Shown: positions 1-10,094, counted from the first letter of the stretch. The stretch: DNA of 32,418 nt from Chloroflexaceae bacterium (GCA_012031815.1 JAAUTE010000010.1:1-32418), one strand, 5' to 3'. Numbers and translations are program-made. The notes: generated from the letters alone by a model not told the origin.

Positions 1-2
1 GA

Positions 3-128
3 TCGCCGTGGGGCCTGTCCAGTCAACTGTTTCCCCAAGCCCTGGTCGCCACAGGCAATTGGTCAGCTATCTCAGCCCGGGCCCAACAACTTTGTCAGGG
101 GTTGCGAAACCGAAGCGCATACCTTTAA
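3..128 (+). CDS. C-terminal fragment of an unidentified protein, truncated by window start
   Basis: Open frame from the window edge: SPWGLSSQLFPQALVATGNWSAISARAQQLCQGLRNRSAYL*. Too short to assign. Confidence 0.4.
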   Translation, partial: SPWGLSSQLFPQALVATGNWSAISARAQQLCQGLRNRSAYL

Positions 129-272
129 TTGGGCTAAGTTCCTGAAATTTTTGATCTTGTATTTAAGCCTATGATTTTGGTCAGGTTATCAAGGCGGAAA
201 TTTCGCCTCACTTGCGCGATCGCCGACTTTAATCTCGTAGAATAATGAGGTTGTAATAGCGTCGGGGAAGCG

Positions 273-968
273 ATGACAGCAGCAGAGCGCATAATTGTTC
301 CTCTTGATGTGCCCACTCTCGCGGATGCCATTTCTCTACTGGAGCAATTGCCTCAAGTCAATTTTTGGAAAGTGGGATTAGAGCTATTTGTCAGTAGTGG
401 CCCGGCAATTTTGCAGGTTCTGCGAGAACGACAGAAGCGAATCTTTTTGGATTTAAAATTTCACGATATTCCTAATACCGTTGCTAAAGCTTGTCGGGGG
501 GCGGCTGTCTATGAAGTGGATTTTTTGTCTTTACACGCCGCCGCCGGACGCGCAGCCCTCACTGCTGCTGCTGCCGCTACCCAAGGAACCTCAACAAAAT
601 TACTGGCAATTTCAGTCCTAACCAGTTTAAGCGCCCGCGAACTAGCCCTAGACCTGAAAATTTCTCTGGAACTGCAAGATTACGCCCTACAGATGGCTTT
701 ACTTGCCCAAGACTGCGGCCTAGCCGGAGCCGTCTGTTCGCCCCAGGAAATTGCAGCTTTACGGCGCGTCTGCGGCAATAATTTGCTTTTGGTTTGTCCT
801 GGCATTCGTCCCACTTGGTCAGACCCTGGGGATCAACGGCGCACGACTCCCCCAGCCCAAGCGCTCCAAGCGGGCGCAGATTATCTGGTCATTGGCCGTC
901 CCATTACCGCCGCCAGCCATCCCGCCCAAGCCTGGGAACGCATTTGTGAGGAAATAACAGCCGCTTAA
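273..968 (+). CDS. pyrF: Orotidine 5'-phosphate decarboxylase
   Basis: [14 protein letters not shown]-terminus, [13 protein letters not shown] active-site motif, VCPGIRP and [12 protein letters not shown] phosphate-binding motif. Confidence 0.96.
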   Translation: MTAAERIIVPLDVPTLADAISLLEQLPQVNFWKVGLELFVSSGPAILQVLRERQKRIFLDLKFHDIPNTVAKACRGAAVYEVDFLSLHAAAGRAALTAAAAATQGTSTKLLAISVLTSLSARELALDLKISLELQDYALQMALLAQDCGLAGAVCSPQEIAALRRVCGNNLLLVCPGIRPTWSDPGDQRRTTPPAQALQAGADYLVIGRPITAASHPAQAWERICEEITAA

Positions 969-1540
969 TGAAAGCTCTTTTGTTCGGATTGGTGGCGATC
1001 GCTGCCTTAAATCCTGTTCTGGCCCGCTCTCAGGCTGTTTTGACCCAACCCCGGCTTGCCCAGTCTGGCCAGGAGCGCCTGAGTTGCCCCAGCGATCTCG
1101 AAACCTTAGTTCAATGGCTGCTGAGAGACCTGCCGAGCTACACGAACCGAGTCATTGCCAGAGCGCGGTTGAGTTCAGATCTTTATCTATTAGTGGCAGG
1201 AAATCCCGAATATGTGCCCTTTGAACCATCTGCCCTGCAATATTCCCCCACGAAATCGGACACAGCCCCACCCCAGCAAGTTTACTTTACCAGCCTGGAA
1301 CGGCAGTATTTGACTGAAAGAGCCGAAATTCGACAGAGCTTTCATCGCCTATTTTTGGTTAAAACCGAGACGGGTTGGCGGCTGGTTGCCCTTTTTTCCC
1401 GCTTGAGTGGCGGCGAGATGGCTGTTCCCGCACCGCCTCAAGAAACCAGCCGCGGCCCCATCGCCGAGGGGATTCAACTTTGGTTGCGGGATTGTCGGGC
1501 CGGTAGTTTGCGATCGCCTGATTCATCACTGTCGCCGTAG
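968..1540 (+). CDS. Hypothetical protein with N-terminal signal-like segment
   Basis: ORF abuts the pyrF stop; hydrophobic N-terminus [23 protein letters not shown]. Confidence 0.75.
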   Translation: MKALLFGLVAIAALNPVLARSQAVLTQPRLAQSGQERLSCPSDLETLVQWLLRDLPSYTNRVIARARLSSDLYLLVAGNPEYVPFEPSALQYSPTKSDTAPPQQVYFTSLERQYLTERAEIRQSFHRLFLVKTETGWRLVALFSRLSGGEMAVPAPPQETSRGPIAEGIQLWLRDCRAGSLRSPDSSLSP

Positions 1541-1885
1541 AGTGAGCAGAATCGCGGCTACGTCTTCTAAATAAGCCTCATTATTCAGGTAATCAGGAGA
1601 AAGACGCCCCGTTCGAATAGCGCTTGCTACCAATTCCCGTGGGGCGATTGCTTCTTGTCTCACGGCACTGAGAAAGACGCCGCCGCTGGGAATTCCCTGT
1701 TCTTCAAAGTAACCCTGATAGCCTAGATGGACGAGGTTAAAGGGTGTCACATTAATCGAGTTAGTCTGACGGACAGGCGCGTTAGCTGAATTAAAATCGC
1801 GAGCTAGAACGGGAAATACCCCAGTCATCAATGCCAGCACCGACAAAGTTCCAATAATCAAAGGTTTCATGGCTATTCGTGCCAA
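1526..1885 (-). CDS. Hypothetical secreted or periplasmic protein
   Basis: 119-aa ORF with signal-like N-terminus (MKPLIIGTLSVLALMTGVFPVLARD); convergent with the preceding gene with a short 3' overlap. Confidence 0.7.
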   Translation of the reverse strand: MARIAMKPLIIGTLSVLALMTGVFPVLARDFNSANAPVRQTNSINVTPFNLVHLGYQGYFEEQGIPSGGVFLSAVRQEAIAPRELVASAIRTGRLSPDYLNNEAYLEDVAAILLTLRRQ

Positions 1886-2103
1886 AAGTAGTGGCTTTTT
1901 AACGTCCCGATACCCTGTAGCTTAATACTTCTAACCGCCGACATGCCTCACCTTAAAGACGCAATCCGCGATCGCCCAATTTATAGGGAAGGACTTCTTT
2001 TTACAGGTTACTTAAAAATGACTTGAGTTTGTCCAATGGCTCGAGATTGGGGGTTAAACTGAGCTAAAAGCGGCTGTCTAGCCAATGGTGGAGTCAATGG
2101 ATT

Positions 2104-2625
2104 ATGAGTACGGATCTTTATATTTCCTGGAGTGAGTACCACCAAAAAATTGAAGGTCTGGCGGTGAGCCTCTACCGCTCTGGGTGGCAATTCAATCAAA
2201 TTGTCTGCATCGCTAAAGGCGGCTTGCGCTTGGGGGATACTCTCTGTCGGTTGTTTCGTCAGCCCCTAGCGATTTTGGTGGCAGCTTCTTACCACGGGTT
2301 GAATAGTCGCAGCCGGGGCGAAATTGCCTTCTCCCAACAGCTTGCAACCCTTGGCGAGTTGAACGATCGGGTGCTGCTCGTTGACGATCTGGCTGATTCG
2401 GGAACCAGTTTGATCGAAGCCACCCGCTGGCTGAAAACCCACCACGGCGATCGCATCAGCGAACTGCGAACAGCCGTGATTTGGTACAAAGGCTGTAGCG
2501 CTATTTTGCCAGACTATTATGTGGATTACTTGCCCGATAATCCCTGGATTCATCAGCCCTTTGAACGCTACGAACAACTAACCGCCGCCGAGCTGGCCGC
2601 TCAGTCTAAAACGGCGGTTGATTAA
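2104..2625 (+). CDS. Phosphoribosyltransferase (hypoxanthine/xanthine PRT-like)
   Basis: PRPP-binding motif VLLVDDLADSGTSL, IVCIAKGGLRLGD, and DNPWIHQPFE. Confidence 0.88.
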   Translation: MSTDLYISWSEYHQKIEGLAVSLYRSGWQFNQIVCIAKGGLRLGDTLCRLFRQPLAILVAASYHGLNSRSRGEIAFSQQLATLGELNDRVLLVDDLADSGTSLIEATRWLKTHHGDRISELRTAVIWYKGCSAILPDYYVDYLPDNPWIHQPFERYEQLTAAELAAQSKTAVD

Positions 2626-2711
2626 GTATTTTCCCAGCCGGAAAACCCATTCTGCTCCTATCAACCCATCTGAGTCCCATGGCAGCAAGTCATTCCTAAA
2701 TAGCTCTCGTC

Positions 2712-2737
2712 AAAAAAAATCTCCCTTTTGGGGAGAT
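2712..2737 (-). terminator. Rho-independent terminator downstream of cysE
   Basis: On the minus strand: ATCTCCC-CAAAA-GGGAGAT followed by TTTTTTTT; perfect 7-bp stem plus U8 tract. Confidence 0.85.
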
Positions 2738-2893
2738 CGCCAGGGATCGAGATAGAAATAGCTTAACTGCTCGCTCAAACTCGTTTTATCTGTTCCTCAC
2801 TGATTAAGACTTTTTGCTTAAATCCCGGCGCCATCCAAAAACTCCCGTATTTCGCGATCGCGTAACTGGCAGTGGCTTGCAGGAGTGCTGGTG

Positions 2894-3565
2894 CTATGAG
2901 ACGAGATCAGCAGCTCGCTGTGCTTGGCTTGGGAGTGCTGCAAATTGTTGAACCTGCTGTTCGAGGGATTCGATGCGATCGAGCAGCGCCCGAATGACGG
3001 TGGCTTCCGAGTCCGGTAGATTGCCATGTTCGAGGGGATCAACGCGGACGCCTGAGCGGTAGATGATTCGACCGGGAATGCCGACAACAGTGCAGTCTGA
3101 GGGAACATCCCGCAAAACCACTGAACCAGCACCGATACGAACATTATTGCCAATTTCGATATTGCCCAAAACCTTAGCACCACTGCCAACAACCACATTT
3201 TGTCCCAGGGTTGGGTGGCGCTTGCCGGATTCCTTGCCCGTTCCGCCCAGGGTCACGCCTTGGTAAATCAGGGCATAATCACCAATAATCGCCGTTTCCC
3301 CGATGACAACCCCCATGCCGTGGTCGATGAAGACGCCTCTACCAATCTGTGCGCCGGGATGGATTTCAATGCCCGTCAGGAAACGCGCCAGATGAGAAAT
3401 AAAGCGGGGCAGAAAAGGAATACCCAAGATGGTAAGCCAATGGGCGAAACGGTAGAAAAAGAGCGCTTGCAGTCCCGGATAGCAAATTAGCACCTCTAGC
3501 CAGTTGCGGGCAGCGGGGTCGCGCTCAAAGATGATGCGGAAGTCAGCAATCAGTGTGGAAAGCAC
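2894..3565 (-). CDS. cysE: Serine O-acetyltransferase
   Basis: [28 protein letters not shown]...[32 protein letters not shown], classic SAT left-handed beta-helix motifs. Confidence 0.96.
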   Translation of the reverse strand: MLSTLIADFRIIFERDPAARNWLEVLICYPGLQALFFYRFAHWLTILGIPFLPRFISHLARFLTGIEIHPGAQIGRGVFIDHGMGVVIGETAIIGDYALIYQGVTLGGTGKESGKRHPTLGQNVVVGSGAKVLGNIEIGNNVRIGAGSVVLRDVPSDCTVVGIPGRIIYRSGVRVDPLEHGNLPDSEATVIRALLDRIESLEQQVQQFAALPSQAQRAADLVS

Positions 3566-3714
3566 AGGTTGTTTCCCAATACAACAAAACTAAACACTGT
3601 TTATCTTATCGTCCTCCGCGGCCCCTGTCCTCGCACAATTGGGCCCGTGATTCTCCAACCCAGGCAGCAACCGGCTCTCGCCAGATTGGAGGAGGGCCGC
3701 CCCTACCCACGTAC

Positions 3715-4728
3715 TTAGCGACACCGAGGCAGAGCTTGTTGGCTTTTAATACCAGAAAATAAGCTACAGAGATCAATTAAGCCGATTTCTAGAGTTGCTA
3801 GGGGATCGCCCCCCTGCTTGAGGCTTAACTCCAGGGCTAGCAATCGGGGCAGCGTTGCCAACAGTTGCTCGCTTCCCAGGGAATTGACTTCTTTGCGCAG
3901 AAAATAAAGGCGCTTGGGGTTGCCCACTTCGGCGATCGCGGCAATCTGTTCATCTTTTTCACCGCTGGCTGCCAGGAGTTTAACCAGCGTCCAGGTGCGG
4001 AATTGCCCGACCAAGGTAGCGACAATTTTCAGGGCAGGTTCGTTGCGCTCAATGAGTTGGGCCAGAATCTGTAGGGCGCGGGAAGGGTTGCCGCTGCGGA
4101 TGGCCGCTGCTAGTTGCAGGCTGGTTTGGGTCGTAGCATTGACCAGAAGAGAGACCACCGCCTCATCCAAGGGTTTAGGGTTATTTTTCGCAAAAAGCTG
4201 GAGCTTTTCCAATTCCATCCAGAGCTGGCGGGTGTTATTACCCACGGCTTCCACCAGCAGCTCCAGGGCGGCTGGCGTGAGTTTGACGCCGAGGGTTTGG
4301 GAGACCTGAGCAGCCTGCTTGGTTAGTTCCTCGGTTTTCCAGGGGGAAATCGGAGAAAACTCCTGAATCTGTGCCTGTTTTTCCAGGAGCTTTGTGGATT
4401 TAAGGCGCTTGTCCGGTTTCTGCCGAGCGCTCAAGACTAAGGTCGAGGTTGGGGCGATCGCGGGCAGGGTGCGTTCCAACTCGGTGAGGAGAGCTTCTGG
4501 GCATTGCTGACAAAGCTGGGTGTCGGCCAGCCAAACCAGGCGACCGCCCGCGCCAAATGGGGGCGTCATGGCTTGATTGAGAGCAGAAATCGTCGCTTCC
4601 CCACCTGTATCAAGAATTTTATCAAAATTAAATTGGCCCCAATCCGGGTCTAGAACCATTTGACGCAGCTTATCGACGGCTTTTTGGAGGGAAAATTCGT
4701 CTTCGCCCCAGAAAAGGTAGGTGGGCAT
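3715..4728 (-). CDS. holA: DNA polymerase III subunit delta
   Basis: PTYLFWGEDEFSLQKAVDKLRQMVLDPDWGQFNFD N-terminus and overall HolA-like architecture. Confidence 0.9.
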   Translation of the reverse strand: MPTYLFWGEDEFSLQKAVDKLRQMVLDPDWGQFNFDKILDTGGEATISALNQAMTPPFGAGGRLVWLADTQLCQQCPEALLTELERTLPAIAPTSTLVLSARQKPDKRLKSTKLLEKQAQIQEFSPISPWKTEELTKQAAQVSQTLGVKLTPAALELLVEAVGNNTRQLWMELEKLQLFAKNNPKPLDEAVVSLLVNATTQTSLQLAAAIRSGNPSRALQILAQLIERNEPALKIVATLVGQFRTWTLVKLLAASGEKDEQIAAIAEVGNPKRLYFLRKEVNSLGSEQLLATLPRLLALELSLKQGGDPLATLEIGLIDLCSLFSGIKSQQALPRCR

Positions 4729-4735
4729 GGGTAAA

Positions 4736-5542
4736 ATGAGGAGTGATGCGATCAGGGATAAGGAAATCTTGGACGAAACCTATCAAGCCTATGTTAATCG
4801 GGTGGCGCGGCTGACGCTGCCAGCAACCTACCAGTCTCAGCTTGAGAATTTGCAGGCGTCTCCTAAATTTGTGGCCGGTCAAGCGGTTGCCTTTCCGGGC
4901 TTTAGTGCGATCTCGCCGCCCTACCAGGATGATTCAGACAATGGCACTTTTTACGGTGAATTAGCCCGTTACCAGCAGCAATTGCTAGATTCCCTAGGAG
5001 AAGTTGCCACGGCAGTTCCGGTCGCCAGTTTTCACCTCACCCTGGCCGATCTCATTTGGGACAGCGATTACCGAGCAGTAGTTCAGGAAAATCCGCAATT
5101 TGATGAGCAGTTGCAGCAGCGTGTCGGTGAGAGCTTTCACCAGTGCCAGCCGCTCTTGAAGGGAGGAGACCCGGTTTGCTGGCAGGTTTTGGGAATTATG
5201 CTACGACCCAGGGCGATCGCACTGTGTTTAGTGCCCCAGAATGAGAGCAGCTACGAAAAAGTCCTGCAAGTGCGGCGCAGTATCTATCAAAATGCTGCCG
5301 TGATCGCCTTAGGGATTGAGCAGCAGTACCACTTCACGGCGCACATTACCATGGCTTATTTTAGTCAAAGCGGGGCGAATTTAGACAGCCAACGCCTGAG
5401 TGAGGCGCTTATGTCCCTCAACGATCAGTTTTTGCTGAGAGAAGCCCTGGTTTTACGGGTCAAGCGCGTAGAATTACGAAAATTTGACGACATGACCCTT
5501 TATTACCGAAAAGCTGACTGGCCAGTACTGTTTTTTGAGTAG
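4736..5542 (+). CDS. 2H phosphoesterase superfamily-like protein (DUF1868-like)
   Basis: Two HxT-type motifs (FHLTLADL and FTAHITMAYF) about 105 aa apart. ORF track starts at GTG 4721; ATG 4727 or 4736 is also possible, and 4736 avoids overlap with the holA start. Confidence 0.75.
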   Translation: MRSDAIRDKEILDETYQAYVNRVARLTLPATYQSQLENLQASPKFVAGQAVAFPGFSAISPPYQDDSDNGTFYGELARYQQQLLDSLGEVATAVPVASFHLTLADLIWDSDYRAVVQENPQFDEQLQQRVGESFHQCQPLLKGGDPVCWQVLGIMLRPRAIALCLVPQNESSYEKVLQVRRSIYQNAAVIALGIEQQYHFTAHITMAYFSQSGANLDSQRLSEALMSLNDQFLLREALVLRVKRVELRKFDDMTLYYRKADWPVLFFE

Positions 5543-6155
5543 TGCTGGCGCAGGCATGTTAGATCACCCCATTGTTCTGGAAAGTTTTGCCATTATCGAT
5601 GGCGAAGTCGGCCCCCACAGCCTCGGGCCGGAGGCCTATGCCATCTGTCGGCGGGTGATTCACGCCACGGCAGATTTTGACTTTTTGCACTTACTGTCGT
5701 TTAGCTCAGAGGCGATCGCCGCTGGGATTGCGGGATTGCGGGGGGGAACTCCGATTATTACCGATGTTAATCTGGTTAAATTGGGCATTGCCTCCCTAAA
5801 CGCCAAAACCTTTCAATGTCCGCTCATTTCCGCCCTCGAAGGCGTCGAAACCCCACCGCCCGGAAAAACCCGCAGCGAAACCGGAATACTTCGGTGTTAC
5901 CAGCAATACCCAGGGGCAATTTATGTCATTGGCAACGCGCCCACGGCCCTGCTTGCCCTCTGCCGAGCCTGCGCCCCCTCCCGCCAGCGTCCCAGCTTGA
6001 TCATCGGCGCTCCCGTGGGATTTGTTGCTGTTCTTGAGTCAAAAGCTGCTTTAGCTAGTTTAGACGGGCCAAAAATCATCGTCGAGGGCCGCAAAGGCGG
6101 ATCTGCCGCCGCGGCTGCCATTCTCAACGCCCTGATCGTCCTAGCTTGGAACTAG
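5535..6155 (+). CDS. cobH: Precorrin-8X methylmutase
   Basis: HPIVLESFAIIDGEVG, RRVIHATADFDF, GGTPIITDVNLVKLGI, IGNAPTALLAL, IIGAPVGFVAVLESK, EGRKGGSAAAAAILNAL. Confidence 0.95.
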   Translation: MSSAGAGMLDHPIVLESFAIIDGEVGPHSLGPEAYAICRRVIHATADFDFLHLLSFSSEAIAAGIAGLRGGTPIITDVNLVKLGIASLNAKTFQCPLISALEGVETPPPGKTRSETGILRCYQQYPGAIYVIGNAPTALLALCRACAPSRQRPSLIIGAPVGFVAVLESKAALASLDGPKIIVEGRKGGSAAAAAILNALIVLAWN

Positions 6156-6257
6156 GCTAGACCCATAACATTTCACAACAGCAACGGCTTCCTCACCCGT
6201 GGGGCGTAAGCAAGATGGTAAGCTAGCAATTATGCTTGCACGACGTTTGGAGTTACT

Positions 6258-7321
6258 ATGACTGGATCGGATCAGATCCCGTACCTATTGAGAGCGGCAC
6301 GAGGAGAGCGACTGAGCCGCCCGCCGGTGTGGATGATGCGGCAGGCCGGGCGCTATATGAAGGAATATCGCGACCTACGCGACAAATATCCTGGATTTCG
6401 CGAACGTTCTGAGAATCCCGAACTGGCGATTGAAATTTCCCTGCAACCCTGGCGCGCCTTTCGTCCTGACGGGGTGATCATGTTCTCTGATATTCTCACC
6501 CCACTACCCGGTATTGGCATTCCCTTTGATATTGTGGAAAGCAAGGGGCCGCTGATTGACCCGCCCATTCGCTCCCAGGCCCAAATCGACCAGCTCCGTC
6601 CCCTAGACCCAGAAACGGCCTTACCCTTCATCAAGACGATTTTGCAAACCCTGCGCCAGGAAGTGGGCGAGGAAGCGGCGGTGCTGGGCTTTGTCGGCGC
6701 ACCCTGGACATTGGCCGCCTACGCCGTTGAAGGACGTAGCTCCAAGGACTACACAACCATTAAGCGCCTGGCTTTTAGCGAACCGGCCCTACTGCACCAG
6801 CTCCTAGAGAAACTCGCGGAGGCGATCGCCACCTACGTTTGCTACCAAATCAATTGTGGAGCGCAGGTGGTGCAGATGTTTGACTCTTGGGCGGGCCAGC
6901 TCAGTCCCCAGGATTACGACGTGTTTGCCCTACCCTACCAGCAGCAGGTGTTTCAGCAAGTCAAGGCAATTCATCCCGATATTCCCCTGATTCTCTACAT
7001 CAGCGGCAGTGCGGGGGTGTTAGAGAGAATGGGCTGTTCTGGAGCCGACCTCATCAGCTTAGATTGGACGGTGGACATGGCGGAGGCCAGAGAACGACTG
7101 GGTTGGCAGATGAAAGTTCAGGGCAATATCGATCCAGGGGTGCTGTTCGGCTCCCAGGCAACGATTCAACCCGCATTTTGGACACCATTCGCAAAGCGGG
7201 CGATCGCGGCCACATTCTCAATCTCGGTCACGGGGTTTTGGTGGGAACGCCGGAGGAAAACGTGCGATTTTTCTTTGAAACGGCCAAACAAGCCGATGAA
7301 TTGCTGTCTGTGCCCGCCTAG
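6258..7321 (+). CDS. hemE: Uroporphyrinogen decarboxylase, interrupted by one apparent single-nt frameshift
   Basis: [16 protein letters not shown] and [10 protein letters not shown]-like [19 protein letters not shown] in one frame; [40 protein letters not shown] in another. Joins if one A is restored near 7168-7170 (caaccc to caaaccc). Confidence 0.93.
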
Positions 7322-7437
7322 GGAAGTTGGTCTACTTGGATGGGAAGCGCCAGGGGAAATTTACAGCGCTGGTGTGCTAATTATTGGCAAAATAAAGCTG
7401 TTCGCTCCAGGTAGATCAATGTTGCGAGGAAGAGTTA

Positions 7438-7974
7438 ATGCATCTCTCAGAATTCCAGAAACGAAAACTCGCCTTGGTGTTTTATCGCCACGACATTGGT
7501 AAAGATGGTCTGGTTAGTTTTCAGGATTTAGAGATTTGCGGCAGCCGGGTCGCTCAATTGCAGCAACGGGTTTCTCAAGCCAATACCCCCGAAAAAATGC
7601 TTTTCTTCTTTAAAAAGCTGTGGAATCGTCACTATCAACCCGCCGATCTCGACAGTGATGGTCGGGTCGCCCTGGAAGAATACCTGACCTATAACGACTT
7701 TTTTTGGCCCGATCGCAAACTGGAGCTGGAGTTGATGGGCAGTTTATTTGATGCCATCGATCTCAACGGCGACGGTCAAATTTCCTGGGAAGAATACGCA
7801 ATTTATCTTAGAGCCTTGGAGATCGAAGAAAACATCGCCCAGCATGCCTTTAGTAAACTCGATCTCGATGGCGACGGTCAAATCGCCCGCCAAGAATACG
7901 CCAAGTATCTCTATGAATACCACTTTGGCAATGACCCAGAAGCGATCGGCAATTGGTTCTATGGCAGTTATTAG
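7438..7974 (+). CDS. EF-hand calcium-binding protein
   Basis: Three clear EF loops: [36 protein letters not shown], plus a weaker N-terminal [13 protein letters not shown]. Confidence 0.9.
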   Translation: MHLSEFQKRKLALVFYRHDIGKDGLVSFQDLEICGSRVAQLQQRVSQANTPEKMLFFFKKLWNRHYQPADLDSDGRVALEEYLTYNDFFWPDRKLELELMGSLFDAIDLNGDGQISWEEYAIYLRALEIEENIAQHAFSKLDLDGDGQIARQEYAKYLYEYHFGNDPEAIGNWFYGSY

Positions 7975-7984
7975 TCCGTCGCTC

Positions 7985-8902
7985 CTATTTTTTAGTTAGT
8001 TGATTTTTCAGGTTTCTCAGGACTTTCCGCCATTTTGGATCGATTGGCGCTGGTTTTGAAACCTGGGATGGCTTGACTTCACCGAGATAGCGATAGTGCT
8101 CCCAAATTTCCCGGTAAGGGCCGCCAGGGCCCATCGGCATTCCCGCCCAGTGCAGGTAGCGCAGTCGGCGATCGCCATCAAACAGGAGGTTGTCATGCGC
8201 CTGAAAGTGAGAGGAACCAGCCCAGCTACCCGGTTCTTTATCGATAATCTTGACGAGATTGAGGCGTTTTTGAGTGGTTTTTAAAATAATGTAGTTGAGA
8301 ATGGGCTGATCGGTGGTTTTGTAAGTAAAGTCAAAATACTCGCGATGGGCAGCACAGTGGCGCAACAGCTCGTAAAGTTCTGCTTCACTGAAAATTCCCC
8401 GGCGGGATGCCCAAAAACCGCTATTAAATACATCTTCTAGCTGTTCGTCGCCAAACAAACCTAGCTCCCTCACCACGGGCGAAAAAACATCCTGTAACTG
8501 GCGCGAGCGATAATGATAGTCGCAATTAACAAATTCGTATTCTTCTAAATATTCCAAAACAGAGGCAATTTTTTCAAAAACAAGGATATCGGTATCAATG
8601 TATAAAAACTTTTCCAGCGGCCCAAACCAGAGAACAAACTTGCGCATCTTGTTGGGCAGGACCAGAAAATCCCGGTCAAAAATTTCCCCTACCTGCCGGG
8701 TAAATTCAGCCACAAACTCTAGATTAGGAAACAGTTGGACGTTGTGTTTCGCCTGTAAAAATCTAGCTACTTCCTGATGACACTCGTCAAAGGGAACCAG
8801 ATAAACCAACACCTCTGGATCGTAAAGCCGAATGCTGTTTAATAAGGCGATCGCATTATCAATGACCTTATCGTTGGCGACAATATAAATTCCAGAATTC
8901 AT
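7985..8902 (-). CDS. Glycosyltransferase-like protein (Npun_R2821/Npun_R2822 family)
   Basis: GIYIVANDKVIDNAIALLNSIRLYDPEVLVYLVPFDE; DxD motif in FLYIDTDILVFE, as in nucleotide-sugar-dependent glycosyltransferases. Confidence 0.8.
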   Translation of the reverse strand: MNSGIYIVANDKVIDNAIALLNSIRLYDPEVLVYLVPFDECHQEVARFLQAKHNVQLFPNLEFVAEFTRQVGEIFDRDFLVLPNKMRKFVLWFGPLEKFLYIDTDILVFEKIASVLEYLEEYEFVNCDYHYRSRQLQDVFSPVVRELGLFGDEQLEDVFNSGFWASRRGIFSEAELYELLRHCAAHREYFDFTYKTTDQPILNYIILKTTQKRLNLVKIIDKEPGSWAGSSHFQAHDNLLFDGDRRLRYLHWAGMPMGPGGPYREIWEHYRYLGEVKPSQVSKPAPIDPKWRKVLRNLKNQLTKK

Positions 8903-8911
8903 GCCTTTTCC

Positions 8912-9893
8912 TCATTTTAATCCTAATTTTTGCAGCGCTCGTGCCATCAAGCCCGGCGGTGTATTGTAAGGCTTGGGTTTTCCTGAAAATTGGGGTCGCT
9001 GTTGGGGTTCGTGGCGGTAGCGATAGTGCAGAAACAAGTCCCGATAGGGAAAGCCAATATTTTCGCCCTGGCAGAGACTATTAAATAAACTTGCCCCTAG
9101 GCCAATATAGTGTATGTAGGTGAGCGGGACGCCTTTATCGTAGAGGATGTGATCTTTGACTTCAAAATGAAAAGAGGTCACGCAGCAGCCAGTTATCTGT
9201 TCTTTGGGCAACTCAAAAGCCAAATTAGCGATGGAATGGTTAGGTTTCATAAACATATAGTTTAGCAATGGCTGATCGTTGGCTCCCCGTGAATAAACAA
9301 TTTCAGCTTCGCCGCTTGCCAAACACTGCAAGAGCCATTCTCGTTTTTCTCGCTTAAATAACCCTTGCTTAGAACCGAAAAATCCCGAACAAAAAATTTC
9401 GCGATCAATCCTTTCCTGGGGAAACACCTGGGTTAATTTCGGTGAGGAAAGTTCGTAAATGTGACCAGGATCTTTGTGCTGAAAGTCATAAACGACGCAA
9501 TCATGGGTATCTAAATAGGCAAATACCTGCTCTAGAGAACTCATCAACAGGGTATCCGCATCCATATAAATAAAGCGATCGAAGGGCCCGTCAAAAGCAC
9601 AGAGGCGGCGATAGCGTCCGGGACGATGGGGGCCAGCATTCCCCCCCACTAACCAGCGCTGGCGCAGCTCCCAAGCTCGGCCACAAAAATCGTCCCACTC
9701 GGCCATCGAATCGCGATCGCCATAAAGTTGTACCTGGGGACGCCGCGCAATTTCAGCCGCAATTTTTTTCGGTGTTTTGATCGTAGGGATAAATACAAAC
9801 AGGAATTTCCCCCATAATTGCTTCAATGCTGTTTAAGAGCGCAATTAATTGATCGTAAACATAATCATTGGCTAAGGTACAAACTCCATCCAT
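8912..9893 (-). CDS. Second Npun_R2821/R2822-type glycosyltransferase-like protein, frameshifted near its N-terminus
   Basis: ORF track starts at 9826, but the upstream frame reads MDGVCTLANDYVYDQLIALLNSIEAIMGEIPVCIYPYDQNTEK, then KIAAEIARRPQVQLY in another frame; joined by removing one base of the T7 (A7 on the coding strand) at 9763-9769. DxD in FIYMDADTLLMS. Confidence 0.8.
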
Positions 9894-10065
9894 CGGTAGC
9901 CCCTGGGTAAATAGCACTAAATTCGCTACGGGTTTGCGCTCTAGATTTTTGTATTTTGATCGGTTGAAATTGCGGGCAGCTTTTCACCAAAGCCATACAT
10001 TAAGTATGGGAAAAAACACCCCAAACTTACGCTCCATCATAGCGGAGTCCCCTAATTTTGCCAAG

Positions 10066-10094
10066 AAAAAGCATCAGGAGATTTTCCCGATGCT
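10066..10094 (-). terminator. Probable intrinsic terminator downstream of chlP
   Basis: Minus strand AGCATCGGGAAAATCTCCTGATGCT then TTTTTC; stem with one mismatch followed by a U tract. Confidence 0.6.

Noticed and set aside
3590-3715. CRISPR, tRNA or mobile-element end in the cysE-holA gap
   Set aside because: No regular repeats, cloverleaf or terminal inverted repeats seen; only a common GC-rich GGGCCGCCCCTACCC-type stretch.
6258-7321. hemE as a true pseudogene or a fusion with a 414-aa extended ORF
   Set aside because: The 414-aa ORF's C-terminus is out-of-frame readthrough; one base restores the canonical HemE C-terminus, so error is more likely than loss of an essential enzyme.
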